DNA from: an uncultured Nitrososphaerales archaeon
GTDB taxonomy: Archaea > Thermoproteota > Nitrososphaeria > Nitrososphaerales > Nitrosocaldaceae
Length of the DNA: 64,000 nt
Direction of reading: 5' to 3'
Assembly (NCBI GenBank): GCA_938030895.1
Contig: CALHIV010000011.1
Span: 124,001-188,000, forward strand
The translations under genes were made by a program, and so were the position numbers. The notes beneath the pieces are model-generated. The model had not been told where the DNA came from. It did not search any database and worked only from the letters and a program-made list of their open reading frames with translations. Positions 41,072 through 50,727 of this stretch are shown piece after piece (within the stretch, counting starts at the first letter, position 1; each line of letters begins with the position of its first letter).

Positions 41072-42277
41072 ATGGTACTTGGGGATAATACGAGTATAGT
41101 AGTACTACTCCTTGCATGGGTAATAATAATAGCATCTGCAAAGGCTCTTGGGCTTGAGAGGAGAGGCTTTGAGATCAAGCCTTTCATGCTAACCTATAAG
41201 AACCATGGCGTATCCTCAACCCTAGATAAACTTCTAGCATTAAACAGGAGTGCAGTTAGAGTATTTGCAGATCTGAGCATAGTTGCTGGAGCAGTGATGA
41301 TGGTCTTTGCTGTATGGTTTCTGCTTAACAACCTTGTACACTTCTTTGTAGATAGCGGGCAGTTCTCTGAGGTGACACTACTAATCCCTGGGGTAACTAT
41401 AAGGAGCGTGCCAAACCTTGTGTACTTCCTTCTAGCAGCACCAATTGTGCTTGTTGTCCATGAGGTTGCGCATGGTATAGTTGCTAGGCTTGAGAGGATA
41501 AAGGTCAAGTCTGGAGGGTTTGCAATAATAATTGCTCTTATAGCAGGGTTTGTGGAGCCGGATGAGGAGGAGTTCAATAAGGCAAGGAGGGTATCCAGGG
41601 TAAGGGTTATAGCAGCAGGGTCTACATCAAACATACTACTTTCATTCCTTGTTGCTGCCCTTCTCATGTTCAACCCAGCATTTGGGAACATACTCGAGTT
41701 GTTATCCCCACAAGTTAGGAGCATATTCTACAACGATCCCATAGGAGTGCCAGTGGTGCAGATCATAGAGGGGAGTGGAGCAGCACAAGGGGGTATGCGT
41801 GCAGGGGATATAATAACTGCAATAAACGATACTCAGATAAGAACACCAGCAGATCTGGCAAAGGTCAGGCTTGTCCCAGGGGAGCAGATAAACGTTAGCA
41901 TACTTAGAGATGGGGAGCCTATGAGGCTAACAGTTACAGTTATGAGCGCTGAGGATGATCCCAATAGAGGTATGATTGGGATAATAAGGGATATATTCCC
42001 CCATATGCCTCCCAAGGTGCCATTCTGGATACCATGGCCACATGAAGTCTTTATGTTCCTGCTCTGGCTCTGGATGCTCTCGTTCTTCATAGGCATATTC
42101 AACATGCTCCCTATGATACCATTGGATGGAGAGAAGTATGTGAGTTCCATGCTAGAGAACAGGATCTCAGCAAGATCGCTCAAGGCAACAAGGATAGGGA
42201 TAAATGCTTTAGGCTTTGGTCTCCTTGGAGCAAATATAATAGCTACTGTGATAAAGTCTGGGTTCATAACTATATGA
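41072..42277 (+). CDS. Site-2-type intramembrane metalloprotease with PDZ domain
   Basis: 401 residues, M50 family. The zinc motif HEVAH (about 131-135) lies in a TM helix, and the third ligand in MLPMIPLDGEK (about 350-360). A PDZ domain lies between them (about 218-300: VVQIIEGSGAAQGGMRAGDIITAINDTQI). At least four hydrophobic helices are visible. It cleaves membrane-bound substrates, perhaps anti-sigma-like regulators or, as an idea, the membrane-tethered wHTH protein at 10417-11115. Start ATG 41072, with a 28-nt divergent spacer to CutA. Confidence 0.85.
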   Translation: MVLGDNTSIVVLLLAWVIIIASAKALGLERRGFEIKPFMLTYKNHGVSSTLDKLLALNRSAVRVFADLSIVAGAVMMVFAVWFLLNNLVHFFVDSGQFSEVTLLIPGVTIRSVPNLVYFLLAAPIVLVVHEVAHGIVARLERIKVKSGGFAIIIALIAGFVEPDEEEFNKARRVSRVRVIAAGSTSNILLSFLVAALLMFNPAFGNILELLSPQVRSIFYNDPIGVPVVQIIEGSGAAQGGMRAGDIITAINDTQIRTPADLAKVRLVPGEQINVSILRDGEPMRLTVTVMSAEDDPNRGMIGIIRDIFPHMPPKVPFWIPWPHEVFMFLLWLWMLSFFIGIFNMLPMIPLDGEKYVSSMLENRISARSLKATRIGINALGFGLLGANIIATVIKSGFITI

Positions 42278-42491
42278 GTATTCAGATCTTAACTATATGT
42301 ATGAGTATTACTCTAAATAAATGGTAGCAGCAATAATATTATAAAGATCATCTATCTGAATGAGAGGACGAGATGTAGATAATGATAGATTATACAAATG
42401 AGGCATACTTTGTAAGCATAAATATAGTTATTGATCATACACCTCCTTCACATAAAAGCAAAGCTTATTTAGGGCTCATACATAATCTACC

Positions 42492-43151
42492 ATGCTCGGA
42501 GGGTTGTTCTTGCATAACAATAGATACGTTGAGTCAAATAGATTGCATGGGACAACAACTGTAGGGCTACAGTGCAAGGATGGCGTAGTCCTTGCAACAG
42601 ATACAAGGGCTACTGCTGGCTATCTCTTCATTGCTCATAGGCATGTTAGGAAGATAGCAAAGATAGATGACCATGTAGCCTTAACTATAGCGGGGAGCGT
42701 TGCTGATGCACAGAATATGATAGATATATTGAGGTACCATGCAAGCATCTACAAGTTGGAGAATAGGATACCTATACCAACCAGATCAGTTGCTAGGTTA
42801 GCAGCAAACGTATTCTTTGCACAGAGGTTCTATCCATTGATAGCAGAGATACTGGTTGGGGGCTATGATAGCGAGGGCCCAGCAGTATACATGGTAGATC
42901 TCTTTGGCTCAGTTAACAAAGAGGTCTTTGTATCCACAGGCTCAGGCTCACCAGTAGCATATGGCATATTGGAGAGCGAGTTCAGACCAGATATGAGCGT
43001 TGATGAGGCATCAAAGGTTGCAATGAAGGCAATAGCAGCAGCTATAATGCGCAATGCTGGTACTGGTGATGGCATAGATGTTGTTGCAATAGATAAGAAC
43101 GGTTATAGAGAGTTGAGTAGGAGGTTCGTAGGTTTAAGGCTAAATGAGTAA
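42492..43151 (+). CDS. psmB: Proteasome beta subunit
   Basis: Catalytic beta subunit of the 20S proteasome, 219 residues. A propeptide of 20 residues ends at HG, and the mature chain starts with Thr21 in TTTVGLQ. The S1-pocket and catalytic Asp and Lys lie in VVLATDTRAT and VRKIAKI. GSGSPVAYGILE and TGDGIDVVAID are family motifs. The start is ATG 42492, with a TATA-like TTATTTAGG about 27 nt upstream. The stop overlaps the start of the aCPSF1 gene by 8 nt, so protein and RNA decay enzymes are co-transcribed. Confidence 0.93.
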   Translation: MLGGLFLHNNRYVESNRLHGTTTVGLQCKDGVVLATDTRATAGYLFIAHRHVRKIAKIDDHVALTIAGSVADAQNMIDILRYHASIYKLENRIPIPTRSVARLAANVFFAQRFYPLIAEILVGGYDSEGPAVYMVDLFGSVNKEVFVSTGSGSPVAYGILESEFRPDMSVDEASKVAMKAIAAAIMRNAGTGDGIDVVAIDKNGYRELSRRFVGLRLNE

Positions 43152-45183
43152 GGTCAAGGCCAACAGTGTTCAAAGCATAATAGGGGTTATACTACAGAAT
43201 ATCCCTAGCGATGCTGCTCTAACCAAGATAGAGTATGAAGGTCCAACGATAGCAATATACACCAAGAACCCCAGATACCTGCTTGAGAACAATACAATAA
43301 TCTCAAGCATAGTGAAGAGTATAAAGAAGAGGATAGTGGTTAGGACTGACGAGTCTATAAGGAAGAGTGAGGAGGATGCAAGGAAGATAATAATGCAGAT
43401 GATACCCAAGGAGGTTGGTATAGTTGGAACATTCTTCGATACAGCACTAGGCGAGGTTACCGTAGAGGTGAAGAAGCCTTGGATACTAACACAGGAGGAA
43501 GGGGTAGAGGAGGAAGAGGCAGATATTAGAGAGAGGGATGAGGCATCATCCGAGGCAAGTATACCTGATACTGGGGTTAGTGCTCAGGCCCAGGCATATA
43601 TACAGAAGCAGAAGCAGATACAAGCGCTCATAACCGATCTAATAGACTCAACTGGGTGGAAGGTTAGGATAAGGAAGGCATCACATATAGCATCTGAGAG
43701 TATGAAGCAGGTGAACTATGCTAAGAAGCTGTTTGCAAATGAGCGCTATAGACTTTTAAGGAGTGTGGGGGAGAGTATATTCAGGCCTAGGCTCTTTGAG
43801 AGCACAGAGGCAACCCTGATTACTTTAGGAGGATTCTCGGAGGTAGGCAGATCATGCATGCTCCTAATGACAAGAGAGAGCAAGATACTCCTTGATTGTG
43901 GGATAAACCCTGGCGCAAATGAATCAATAAACGCATTCCCAAGGTTAGATATACTCGGCTTTGATCTCGAGGAGATAGATGCCATAGTGATAAGCCACGC
44001 ACATCTAGACCATACTGGCTTCCTCCCCTTGCTCTTCAAACATGGGTATAGGGGCCCTGTATACTGTACAGAGCCTACACTACCATTGATGACACTCATC
44101 CAGATGGATATGATCAAGGTTGCTGCAGGTGAAGGCGAGTTACCACTCTATGCTGAGAGAGATGTTAGAGAGGTTATAAAGCATACCATAACATTGCCTT
44201 ACAAGACAGTGACCGATATCGCTCCAGATATAAAGTTGGTATTCTCCAATGCTGGGCATATCCTTGGCTCTGCTACGGTGCATCTACACATAGGGAATGG
44301 GGATCATAATATAGTCTACACTGGGGATCTGAAGTATGGAAGGAGCCAACTCTTCGATAGTGCGTCATGGAACTATCCTAGAGTAGAGACCCTGATAATA
44401 GAGAGTACCTATGGTGCAAAGGAGGATGTCATGCCATCTAGGGAAGAGGTTGAGAGTAACTTCGTGGGTTCAATAAACAAGGTCCTCATGGATGGGGGGA
44501 AGGTGCTGATCCCTGTACCCGCTGTTGGGAGGGCACAGGAGATACTCATGGTCATAGACCATCACATGAAGGCAGGGAAGATGGTTGAGGCACCAGTATT
44601 CATAGAAGGGATGATATCAGAGGCAAGCGCAATACATGTTGCACACCCTGAGTACCTAACTAGGGAGCTTAGACAGAGGATACTCGAGGTTGATGATAAC
44701 CCATTCACATCAGAGTACTTTACAACTGTGGAGCATACAAGCCAGAGGGAAGAGGCATTAAGGGAAGGACCAACGATAATAATGGCAACATCTGGTATGC
44801 TTGAGGGAGGACCTGTTATAGAGTACTTCAAGAGTATAGCAAAGGACCCCAGAAACAAGATACTCTTCGTCTCTTATCAGGTCAATGGAACCCTAGGCAG
44901 AAGGGTCCTTGATGGTTCAAGGCAGGTATCACTTATGGGTAGGGATGGCAAGATAGAGGTTATAGATATAATGGCACAGGTTGAGAAGATAGAAGGTTTC
45001 AGTGGGCATAGCGATTACAATCAGTTGATGGCGTATGTGAACAAGTTGAAGCCCAAGTTGAGGAGGGTCATAGTCAATCATGGGGAGAGGAGGAAGGTCG
45101 AGAACCTTGCAAGTTCGATCTACAGGATATTCAAGACACCTGCGGCAGCACCAATGGTAAGAGAGGCTATAAGACTGTATTAG
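43144..45183 (+). CDS. KH-MBL-beta-CASP ribonuclease (aCPSF1)
   Basis: 679 residues. N-terminal KH-like domains (about 1-145), with an Asp/Glu-rich linker near 120-140, then metallo-beta-lactamase motifs ISHAHLDHTGF (about 281-291), NAGHILGSATVHL, YTGDLKYG and IESTYGA, then beta-CASP with GGKVLIPVPAVGRAQEIL, ATSGMLEGGPV, FSGHSDYNQL and VIVNHGERR. It is an endo/exoribonuclease that processes 3' ends of transcripts and helps terminate transcription in archaea. Start ATG 43144 within the psmB stop region. All catalytic His/Asp are intact. Confidence 0.93.
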   Translation: MSKVKANSVQSIIGVILQNIPSDAALTKIEYEGPTIAIYTKNPRYLLENNTIISSIVKSIKKRIVVRTDESIRKSEEDARKIIMQMIPKEVGIVGTFFDTALGEVTVEVKKPWILTQEEGVEEEEADIRERDEASSEASIPDTGVSAQAQAYIQKQKQIQALITDLIDSTGWKVRIRKASHIASESMKQVNYAKKLFANERYRLLRSVGESIFRPRLFESTEATLITLGGFSEVGRSCMLLMTRESKILLDCGINPGANESINAFPRLDILGFDLEEIDAIVISHAHLDHTGFLPLLFKHGYRGPVYCTEPTLPLMTLIQMDMIKVAAGEGELPLYAERDVREVIKHTITLPYKTVTDIAPDIKLVFSNAGHILGSATVHLHIGNGDHNIVYTGDLKYGRSQLFDSASWNYPRVETLIIESTYGAKEDVMPSREEVESNFVGSINKVLMDGGKVLIPVPAVGRAQEILMVIDHHMKAGKMVEAPVFIEGMISEASAIHVAHPEYLTRELRQRILEVDDNPFTSEYFTTVEHTSQREEALREGPTIIMATSGMLEGGPVIEYFKSIAKDPRNKILFVSYQVNGTLGRRVLDGSRQVSLMGRDGKIEVIDIMAQVEKIEGFSGHSDYNQLMAYVNKLKPKLRRVIVNHGERRKVENLASSIYRIFKTPAAAPMVREAIRLY

Positions 45184-45304
45184 ATTTAGGCTGTAGATTT
45201 ATGATTTATAATGGATTATAGGATAGGATAGGACTAAGGACTAATGTATAGTGATTTAACCTCATTTAACCTATAGCTACCTCTCCCTATCTATCTCTAT
45301 CTAA

Positions 45305-45613
45305 TCATCTATCATCCTTCACATTCTCATATAGATTCTTCCATATCTTTACCCCAGGTGGGGTTATCACAAGCCTCTCCTCCCCAAGCCTTGCTATATC
45401 GCCATTGATTGACTTTACAAACTTGTAGATCTCTTCTACAACCATCTTGAGATCCTCAAGACTCTTCTGTGCTAGAGGAGTTACCCTGATGATGAGTATG
45501 TTATGCTGTCTTATATCATCAAGTATAATATCGAGATCATCAGGATCCCTAAGGGTAACTGTCTTTAGGTATAGGGATACACCACTCTCCTTCTGCATAA
45601 GAGTATAACTCAT
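45305..45613 (-). CDS. sepF: SepF-like cell division protein
   Basis: 102 residues. KTVTLRDPDDLDIILDDIRQHNILIIRVTPLAQK (about 17-50) and NGDIARLGEERLVITPP (about 75-91) match the SepF/DUF552 core; archaeal SepF binds FtsZ and anchors it to the membrane. In this protein the N-terminal membrane-targeting segment is short (MSYTLMQKESG). It stands alone, convergent with aCPSF1 and downstream of the thiouridylase on the same strand (134 nt). Start ATG 45613. Confidence 0.85.
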   Translation of the reverse strand: MSYTLMQKESGVSLYLKTVTLRDPDDLDIILDDIRQHNILIIRVTPLAQKSLEDLKMVVEEIYKFVKSINGDIARLGEERLVITPPGVKIWKNLYENVKDDR

Positions 45614-45747
45614 ATCTCTTCATATATCCTTATTTATTAACAATGATTTACTCACTGGTAAAGATAGAGTATTTATAAGCTTAATTATGGCAATATTCGA
45701 TTAATTACTACATTCTATTGTACTCTGTAACATTCTATTATATTCTG

Positions 45748-46776
45748 TTATATTCTGTAACTTTCTAGCATCTCATTAGTAATAGGTTCACTTTTAATCT
45801 CTTTTACGGTAATATTATCGCTAATGACGATTGTACATGGTCCATCTGCATCAGAGTACCTGCATACTATGGATGCTGCAAGTGCTACAATCCTCTCATC
45901 CATCTTATCCTTGCTACACCTAAGCAGCGCCTTTGGTCCCTTCACATCCTTCGGCTCAAGCATGATGTCACCATCCTGCATTAGACTTTCTATAATCTCA
46001 TTCTCATCCTTGTTCCTACCAACTACCAACTTTGCATCTCTGCTTAACCTGAAGTGCCTCCCAACCTTGAGCAGTTCTATATCGTTGAGTGTTGGGCTGT
46101 GCACATGCTCAAGTAGATCCTTAATCCTTCTGGCAAACTGTCTATCGGTTAGGAGGCATCCACCAGCAGCATTAGGTGCATCTAGCCCTAGTTGCTTTGC
46201 CAACTCCATCTGAACCCTTCTAGATCTACCCTTTATGCCTAGTAGCATATCCCTCTTTACAAGCCCTCTCGACTCAGCCTCTGTAGGCTTCAGTTGCTTT
46301 GCCGATAATGGTCTAAGCACTTTACCCTCAAGGTTACTCTCCTTCTCAATTATCCTCAACGCCCTCATATTCTGGCTCATGGGCCTCTGGTTGAGTACCT
46401 CCCCTGTGATTATAAAGTCTGCACCACACTCCCCCATATACTCCCTAGCAACTCTATACATCATTACTCTACAATCTATGCATGGATTCATGCCAGAGCC
46501 ATAGCCATACTTTGGGCTTTTGAGCATCTCTATGTACTCCTCTCCTAGATATACAGTCTTCAGATCTACACCTAGAGAGTCTGCAACCTCCTTAACCCTA
46601 AAACCACATCCCTTGCCGCAGTCGAAGTCACAGAATGGTGTCTTTATAGCTAATGCCTTGACCTCAACACCCATATCCTTCATAAGTTTAACCGCTAGAG
46701 TGCTATCTAGCCCTCCTGAGAGCAGAGCTACACACCTTACCCTCTTGCTAGTCTCTTCACCGTTAGCAGCGCTCAT
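45748..46776 (-). CDS. PP-loop tRNA thiouridylase-like protein
   Basis: 342 residues. The PP-loop ATP motif ALLSGGLDSTLAV (18-30) starts the domain. CDFDCGKGCG (about 49-58), GMNPCIDCRVMMY (about 95-107), ITGEVLNQRPMSQN, and GGCLLTD (about 207-213) contain pairs of Cys that could hold an Fe-S cluster or a persulfide. This matches the TrmU/MnmA-like group used in archaea for tRNA thiolation or sulfur transfer. Which position is modified is not readable. Start ATG 46776, divergent with the M24 peptidase, 58 nt apart. Confidence 0.8.
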   Translation of the reverse strand: MSAANGEETSKRVRCVALLSGGLDSTLAVKLMKDMGVEVKALAIKTPFCDFDCGKGCGFRVKEVADSLGVDLKTVYLGEEYIEMLKSPKYGYGSGMNPCIDCRVMMYRVAREYMGECGADFIITGEVLNQRPMSQNMRALRIIEKESNLEGKVLRPLSAKQLKPTEAESRGLVKRDMLLGIKGRSRRVQMELAKQLGLDAPNAAGGCLLTDRQFARRIKDLLEHVHSPTLNDIELLKVGRHFRLSRDAKLVVGRNKDENEIIESLMQDGDIMLEPKDVKGPKALLRCSKDKMDERIVALAASIVCRYSDADGPCTIVISDNITVKEIKSEPITNEMLESYRI

Positions 46777-46834
46777 CTTATCTTATCCCTAGCTACTGCA
46801 GTAGAATAAATATTAAAGTTATGTGATAGGTAAG

Positions 46835-47920
46835 ATGTTGAGTAGAGAGCATAGGGTCAGGAAGGTACTGGATGAGGCATATAGGATAGGCTGTGATACG
46901 ATCATAGCATTTGAGCCAGAGGATGTATTCTACCTTACTGGCTTCTGGGGCGAGGGTATAACAGTGCTTAACCAATCAGATACAAGGCTTATAGTACCAT
47001 CGCTAGAGGTTGATAGAGCAAGGAGCGTTGCAAGATGTGAGGTCGTTGAGGCAGATAGGGGCTCTAGCATGCTAGATAAGGCACTCTCCCTTGTGGGGGA
47101 GGATGCGATTGTATGTACTGACTGCACAGATAATTCCATACTCGAGAGGATGAAGGTTAAATTGGTGGAGAGTAGTAGGTTGAAGTATAGCAAGGATGTA
47201 TTCTATAACGCGAGGAAGGTTAAGGATGAAGATGAGATAGAGATGATAGAGGAGGCATCAGGTATACTGGATGAGCTCTTCAAGGTATGTGAGTATGTTA
47301 TAAGGGTAGGGGTGAGTGAGAGGCAGATACAAGCACTGTTGATGTACGAGGCCATGCTAAGAGGAGCGTATCCTCCATCATATAGGTATACGCTCTCTCC
47401 ATTGATAATAGCATCTGGCATTAACTCATCACTGCCCCATGCAGAACCTACTGATAGAATAGTCTCAGTAGGCGATCTGATCACAGTCGATCTTACTCTA
47501 AGGTACAAAGGCTACATAGCAGATGCGACGAGAACGTTTGCTCTAGGTAGCATAGATAGGGAGAAGGAGCATGTCTACCATACTGTAAAGGAGGCACAGC
47601 AGAGGGCATTGGAGGCTTTACATGAGGGTATGCAATGCAGAGAGGTAGATGGGATAGCAAGATCATACATAGAAGGAGAGGGTTATGGCAAGATGTTCAT
47701 ACACTCTACTGGTCATGGTATAGGGCTTGATGTGCATGAACCACCATGGATAAGCCGTAACTCTCAGGATAGACTTGTTAGAGGGATGTGTATAACCATT
47801 GAACCAGGCATATACATAGCTGGGAGATATGGGGTTAGGATAGAAGACTCTATCGCAATACATGGCGATGGCAGAGTGGTTGTAATGAATAGGTACACAA
47901 AGGATCTGGTTAAATTATAA
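46835..47920 (+). CDS. M24-family metallopeptidase (Xaa-Pro dipeptidase-like)
   Basis: 361 residues from ATG 46835 (a GTG upstream at 46823 adds four residues). The N-terminal domain is about 1-130. The creatinase fold keeps metal ligands Asp in ITVDLTLRYKGYIADATRTF (two Asp), His in HSTGHGIGLDVHEPP (about 290-304), and Glu in ITIEPGIYI and the C-terminal RIEDSIAI. It should be a dinuclear Co/Mn enzyme cleaving Xaa-Pro dipeptides or N-terminal residues. The TATA-like TATTAAAG is about 25 nt before the start. Confidence 0.86.
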   Translation: MLSREHRVRKVLDEAYRIGCDTIIAFEPEDVFYLTGFWGEGITVLNQSDTRLIVPSLEVDRARSVARCEVVEADRGSSMLDKALSLVGEDAIVCTDCTDNSILERMKVKLVESSRLKYSKDVFYNARKVKDEDEIEMIEEASGILDELFKVCEYVIRVGVSERQIQALLMYEAMLRGAYPPSYRYTLSPLIIASGINSSLPHAEPTDRIVSVGDLITVDLTLRYKGYIADATRTFALGSIDREKEHVYHTVKEAQQRALEALHEGMQCREVDGIARSYIEGEGYGKMFIHSTGHGIGLDVHEPPWISRNSQDRLVRGMCITIEPGIYIAGRYGVRIEDSIAIHGDGRVVVMNRYTKDLVKL

Positions 47921-48050
47921 GATATAATTAACGATTGACATAAATATTAAAATATTATAATAGTAGCCGTGATATACGCATGATAGTAGTAAATCTTTAC
48001 ACTTTTCGTAACAAATAAGATATTTATAGGCTAGAATAGTAAATATATCT

Positions 48051-48527
48051 ATGTTGAGGAGGGGCAGGAAGCCCAAGTTGCTGGATGAGATAGATAAGAG
48101 CATACTATCTGCACTCCAAGAGGATTGCCTTACACCATTCGTAAAGATAGCAAAGATACTAAATGTTAACGAGGGTACGGTAAGGCATAGGGTTAAGAGG
48201 CTCATGAGTAATGGGATAATAAAGAAGTTCACTATCAAGATCGATCCGGTCATGCTTGGACTAGGCACACTCGTACTTGTTATAGTGGTTGTAAACCCTG
48301 GTAGCGTAAAGCATGTTGCACAGGAGTTGGCCAAGGTTCCTAACATACTTGAGGTGCTGGAGGTGCATACTTATGGCGATCTACTCCTCAAGATTAGGGG
48401 TAGCAACATGCAAGAGATAGCAAACATATTAGCAAACCAGATCAAGACTATAGAGGGAGTTATCAGTACCCAAGTAATCTCAGTACTTAATGTATGGAAG
48501 GATGAGCACTCATTGGTGTTAAGATAA
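48051..48527 (+). CDS. Lrp/AsnC-family transcriptional regulator
   Basis: 158 residues. A basic N-terminal arm (LRRGRKPK) leads into an HTH, LDEIDKSILSALQEDCLTPFVKIAKILNVNEGTVRHRVKRLMSNGII (about 11-57). The RAM domain (about 75-150) has VVVNPGSVKHVAQELAKV, EVLEVHTYGDLLLKIRG and TIEGVISTQVISVLN. It is a typical full-length archaeal Lrp, likely octameric, probably sensing an amino acid. The promoter region (about 47921-48050) is AT-rich. It lies between the M24 peptidase and the CoA operon. Confidence 0.88.
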   Translation: MLRRGRKPKLLDEIDKSILSALQEDCLTPFVKIAKILNVNEGTVRHRVKRLMSNGIIKKFTIKIDPVMLGLGTLVLVIVVVNPGSVKHVAQELAKVPNILEVLEVHTYGDLLLKIRGSNMQEIANILANQIKTIEGVISTQVISVLNVWKDEHSLVLR

Positions 48528-48569
48528 TTATTACTATTATTATATTACTTTCGAACTATTCTTATTTTA

Positions 48570-49817
48570 TTAACCATTATAGTTTATCCTACTACTTACA
48601 TCTGCAAGTATCCTCCTAGCAACATCATCCTTTCTACCGTGTATATCTACTGTAGAACCATCCTTACTTACTATTACAACATCACAAGTATCATTACCGA
48701 TACTCTTACTCGCATAGTTTGCAATAACCATATCACCATTACACTCCTGCAACTTTGCTCTGGCCTTTGCTATCAACTCCTCCCTACTACAGTCATCCGC
48801 CTTGAATGCTATAAGGAACGTATCTGGACTTAATCCTTTTACAACATCCACTATCTTCTCCGTTGGTTCAAGTCTAAGCATGAGCATATCATCACCTCTA
48901 CTCTCAATCTTCCTACTGCTAATCTGAGAAGGTCTAAAGTCTGCGACTGCAGCATTCATTATAACCAGATCATAATGTCTGCTCCTCAACTCATTTGTTA
49001 CAGCATTGAGCATATCCCTGCTAGTATTAACCCTGATGAGCCTTACATTAGCAAGTGGCTCACTACTGCCATGCCCATAGATAAGCGTTACATCAGCGCC
49101 CATGAGCATAGCCTCCCTAGCAAATGCTGTACCAAACTTGCCAGAGGATAGGTTTGTGATGACCCTTATGCTATCTATATACTCCACAGTGGCACCAGCA
49201 GTTATAAGGACGCTCTTCCCCTTTAGGAGCCTCACATGCCTTAATACTTCTACTGCCTTTGCAAGTACATGCTCAGGTTCTGCAACCTTTGCCTTACCCT
49301 CCTCCATCACAGGCTCGATGAACTCTACCAGCCCTTCTAACGCTCTTATATTCCTTACAAGGATAGGGTTATGGTACATAACCTCATGCATAGCCAATGC
49401 TACTATAATGGGCATCTTGGAGCCTAGAGCTACAGACGCTATGGTTGTGACACTCGTATCATCTATACCATTAGCTATCTTGCTCAATGTGTTTGCTGTG
49501 CATGGGTATATTATGATCAGATCTGCCCTACCCTTATCTACAAGCTGTATATGCTCCAACTCCCATGTAAGATCAACAACTGCTCTATTCCCAGTAGCCC
49601 ATGAGAGTAGTTCACTACTAACGAGTCTGGTAGCCTTTCTTGTAAGAACTGGGTATACATCGGCACCATGCCTCATCAGTAACCTAGCAAGATCCACAGC
49701 CTTGTATGCAGCAACACTCGCAGTTACGCATAACACTACCTTCCTTCCCTTCAACGCATCTCCATACGAGCCAGTTATATCCTTGGATGGATGTATATGC
49801 ATATCCCAATCATTCAT
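48570..49817 (-). CDS. coaBC: CoaBC, phosphopantothenoylcysteine synthase/decarboxylase
   Basis: About 415 residues from ATG 49817, 8 nt before the end of PanB; GTG- or ATG-extended frames reach 49847. The N-terminal CoaC part has VVLCVTASVAAYKAVDLARLL, DLIIIYPCTANTLSKIANGI and PIIVALAMHEVMYHNP; the FMN-binding and active Cys/His motifs are intact. The CoaB part starts at about 195: VLITAGATVEYIDSIRVITNLSSGKFG and MNAAVADFRP. It makes 4'-phosphopantetheine from phosphopantothenate, cysteine and a nucleotide. It is last in the CoA operon. Confidence 0.9.
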   Translation of the reverse strand: MNDWDMHIHPSKDITGSYGDALKGRKVVLCVTASVAAYKAVDLARLLMRHGADVYPVLTRKATRLVSSELLSWATGNRAVVDLTWELEHIQLVDKGRADLIIIYPCTANTLSKIANGIDDTSVTTIASVALGSKMPIIVALAMHEVMYHNPILVRNIRALEGLVEFIEPVMEEGKAKVAEPEHVLAKAVEVLRHVRLLKGKSVLITAGATVEYIDSIRVITNLSSGKFGTAFAREAMLMGADVTLIYGHGSSEPLANVRLIRVNTSRDMLNAVTNELRSRHYDLVIMNAAVADFRPSQISSRKIESRGDDMLMLRLEPTEKIVDVVKGLSPDTFLIAFKADDCSREELIAKARAKLQECNGDMVIANYASKSIGNDTCDVVIVSKDGSTVDIHGRKDDVARRILADVSSRINYNG

Positions 49818-50715
49818 CTGCCAATCCCTCCTTATCATCCATACCATTCCTCTCCCTCTTCAGCCTCTCCCTCATCATCCCAACCATCTCCTTGAACCTC
49901 TCATACTCCTGAACATCCATATGGTATGTATGCTCCTCTCCTGGGAATCTAGCGTTGAGTACATCATCCCTGTACCTCGTTAGCGCATCGAGCATAGTAG
50001 TGGATAGATCAGCGTACCTCTTCACAAACTTGGGGCTATACTCGTATAGGCCGAGGATATCATGGAGTACAAGTACTTGGCCATCACATGCCAATCCAGA
50101 GCCTATCCCTATAGTAGGTATCCTTAGGGTATCACTTATGGTCTTTGCAACCTCATAGGTAACCTGCTCAAGCACTATAGAGAATGCACCAGCCTCCTCT
50201 AGTGCTATAGCATCCTCCACAAGCCTGCATGCATTCTCTTTGCTCTTACCTTGTACCCTATAGCCTTGCCAGAGTGGCGCAGTCTGAGGCTTCAGACCTA
50301 TATGCCCCATCACAGGTATACCAGCATTAACCATAGCCTCAACAACATGCTTGAACTCTCTCCCTCCTTCAACCTTCACGGCATCTGCATTACCCTCCTT
50401 TATGAACCTGCATGCATTGTATAGAGCATCCTCAACACTAACCTGATAAGACATGAATGGCATATCAGCAACTATCATTGCATGCTCCCTTGCCCTAGAG
50501 ACTGCCTTACAGAGTACAAGCATCTCATCCATGCTGATAGGTACTGTATCCTTGTATCCTAGCATGACCATTGCAGCGCTATCCCCAACCAGTATGATAT
50601 CTACACCAGCCTTATCGCATATCCTTGCGGTTGTATAATCGTATGCTGTAATAACAACTATCTTCCTTTTACCCTTCATACCTATTATATTCTCAACTGT
50701 TACCTTGCTACCCAT
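49810..50715 (-). CDS. panB: PanB, ketopantoate hydroxymethyltransferase
   Basis: Forms ketopantoate from ketoisovalerate and a C1-folate. About 301 residues from ATG 50715 (GTG 50724 is an option next to the PPS stop). VVITAYDYTTARICDKAGVDIILVGDSAAMVMLG (about 20-54), VVADMPFMSY (about 81-90), AVKVEGG and MGHIGLKPQ are the Mg and substrate motifs. The C-terminal IGIGSGLACDGQVLVLHD is conserved. A C-terminal extension (about 265-301) of charged helices is longer than in bacterial PanB. It overlaps CoaBC by 8 nt. Confidence 0.93.
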   Translation of the reverse strand: MGSKVTVENIIGMKGKRKIVVITAYDYTTARICDKAGVDIILVGDSAAMVMLGYKDTVPISMDEMLVLCKAVSRAREHAMIVADMPFMSYQVSVEDALYNACRFIKEGNADAVKVEGGREFKHVVEAMVNAGIPVMGHIGLKPQTAPLWQGYRVQGKSKENACRLVEDAIALEEAGAFSIVLEQVTYEVAKTISDTLRIPTIGIGSGLACDGQVLVLHDILGLYEYSPKFVKRYADLSTTMLDALTRYRDDVLNARFPGEEHTYHMDVQEYERFKEMVGMMRERLKRERNGMDDKEGLADE

Positions 50716-50727
50716 AGATGACACCTA

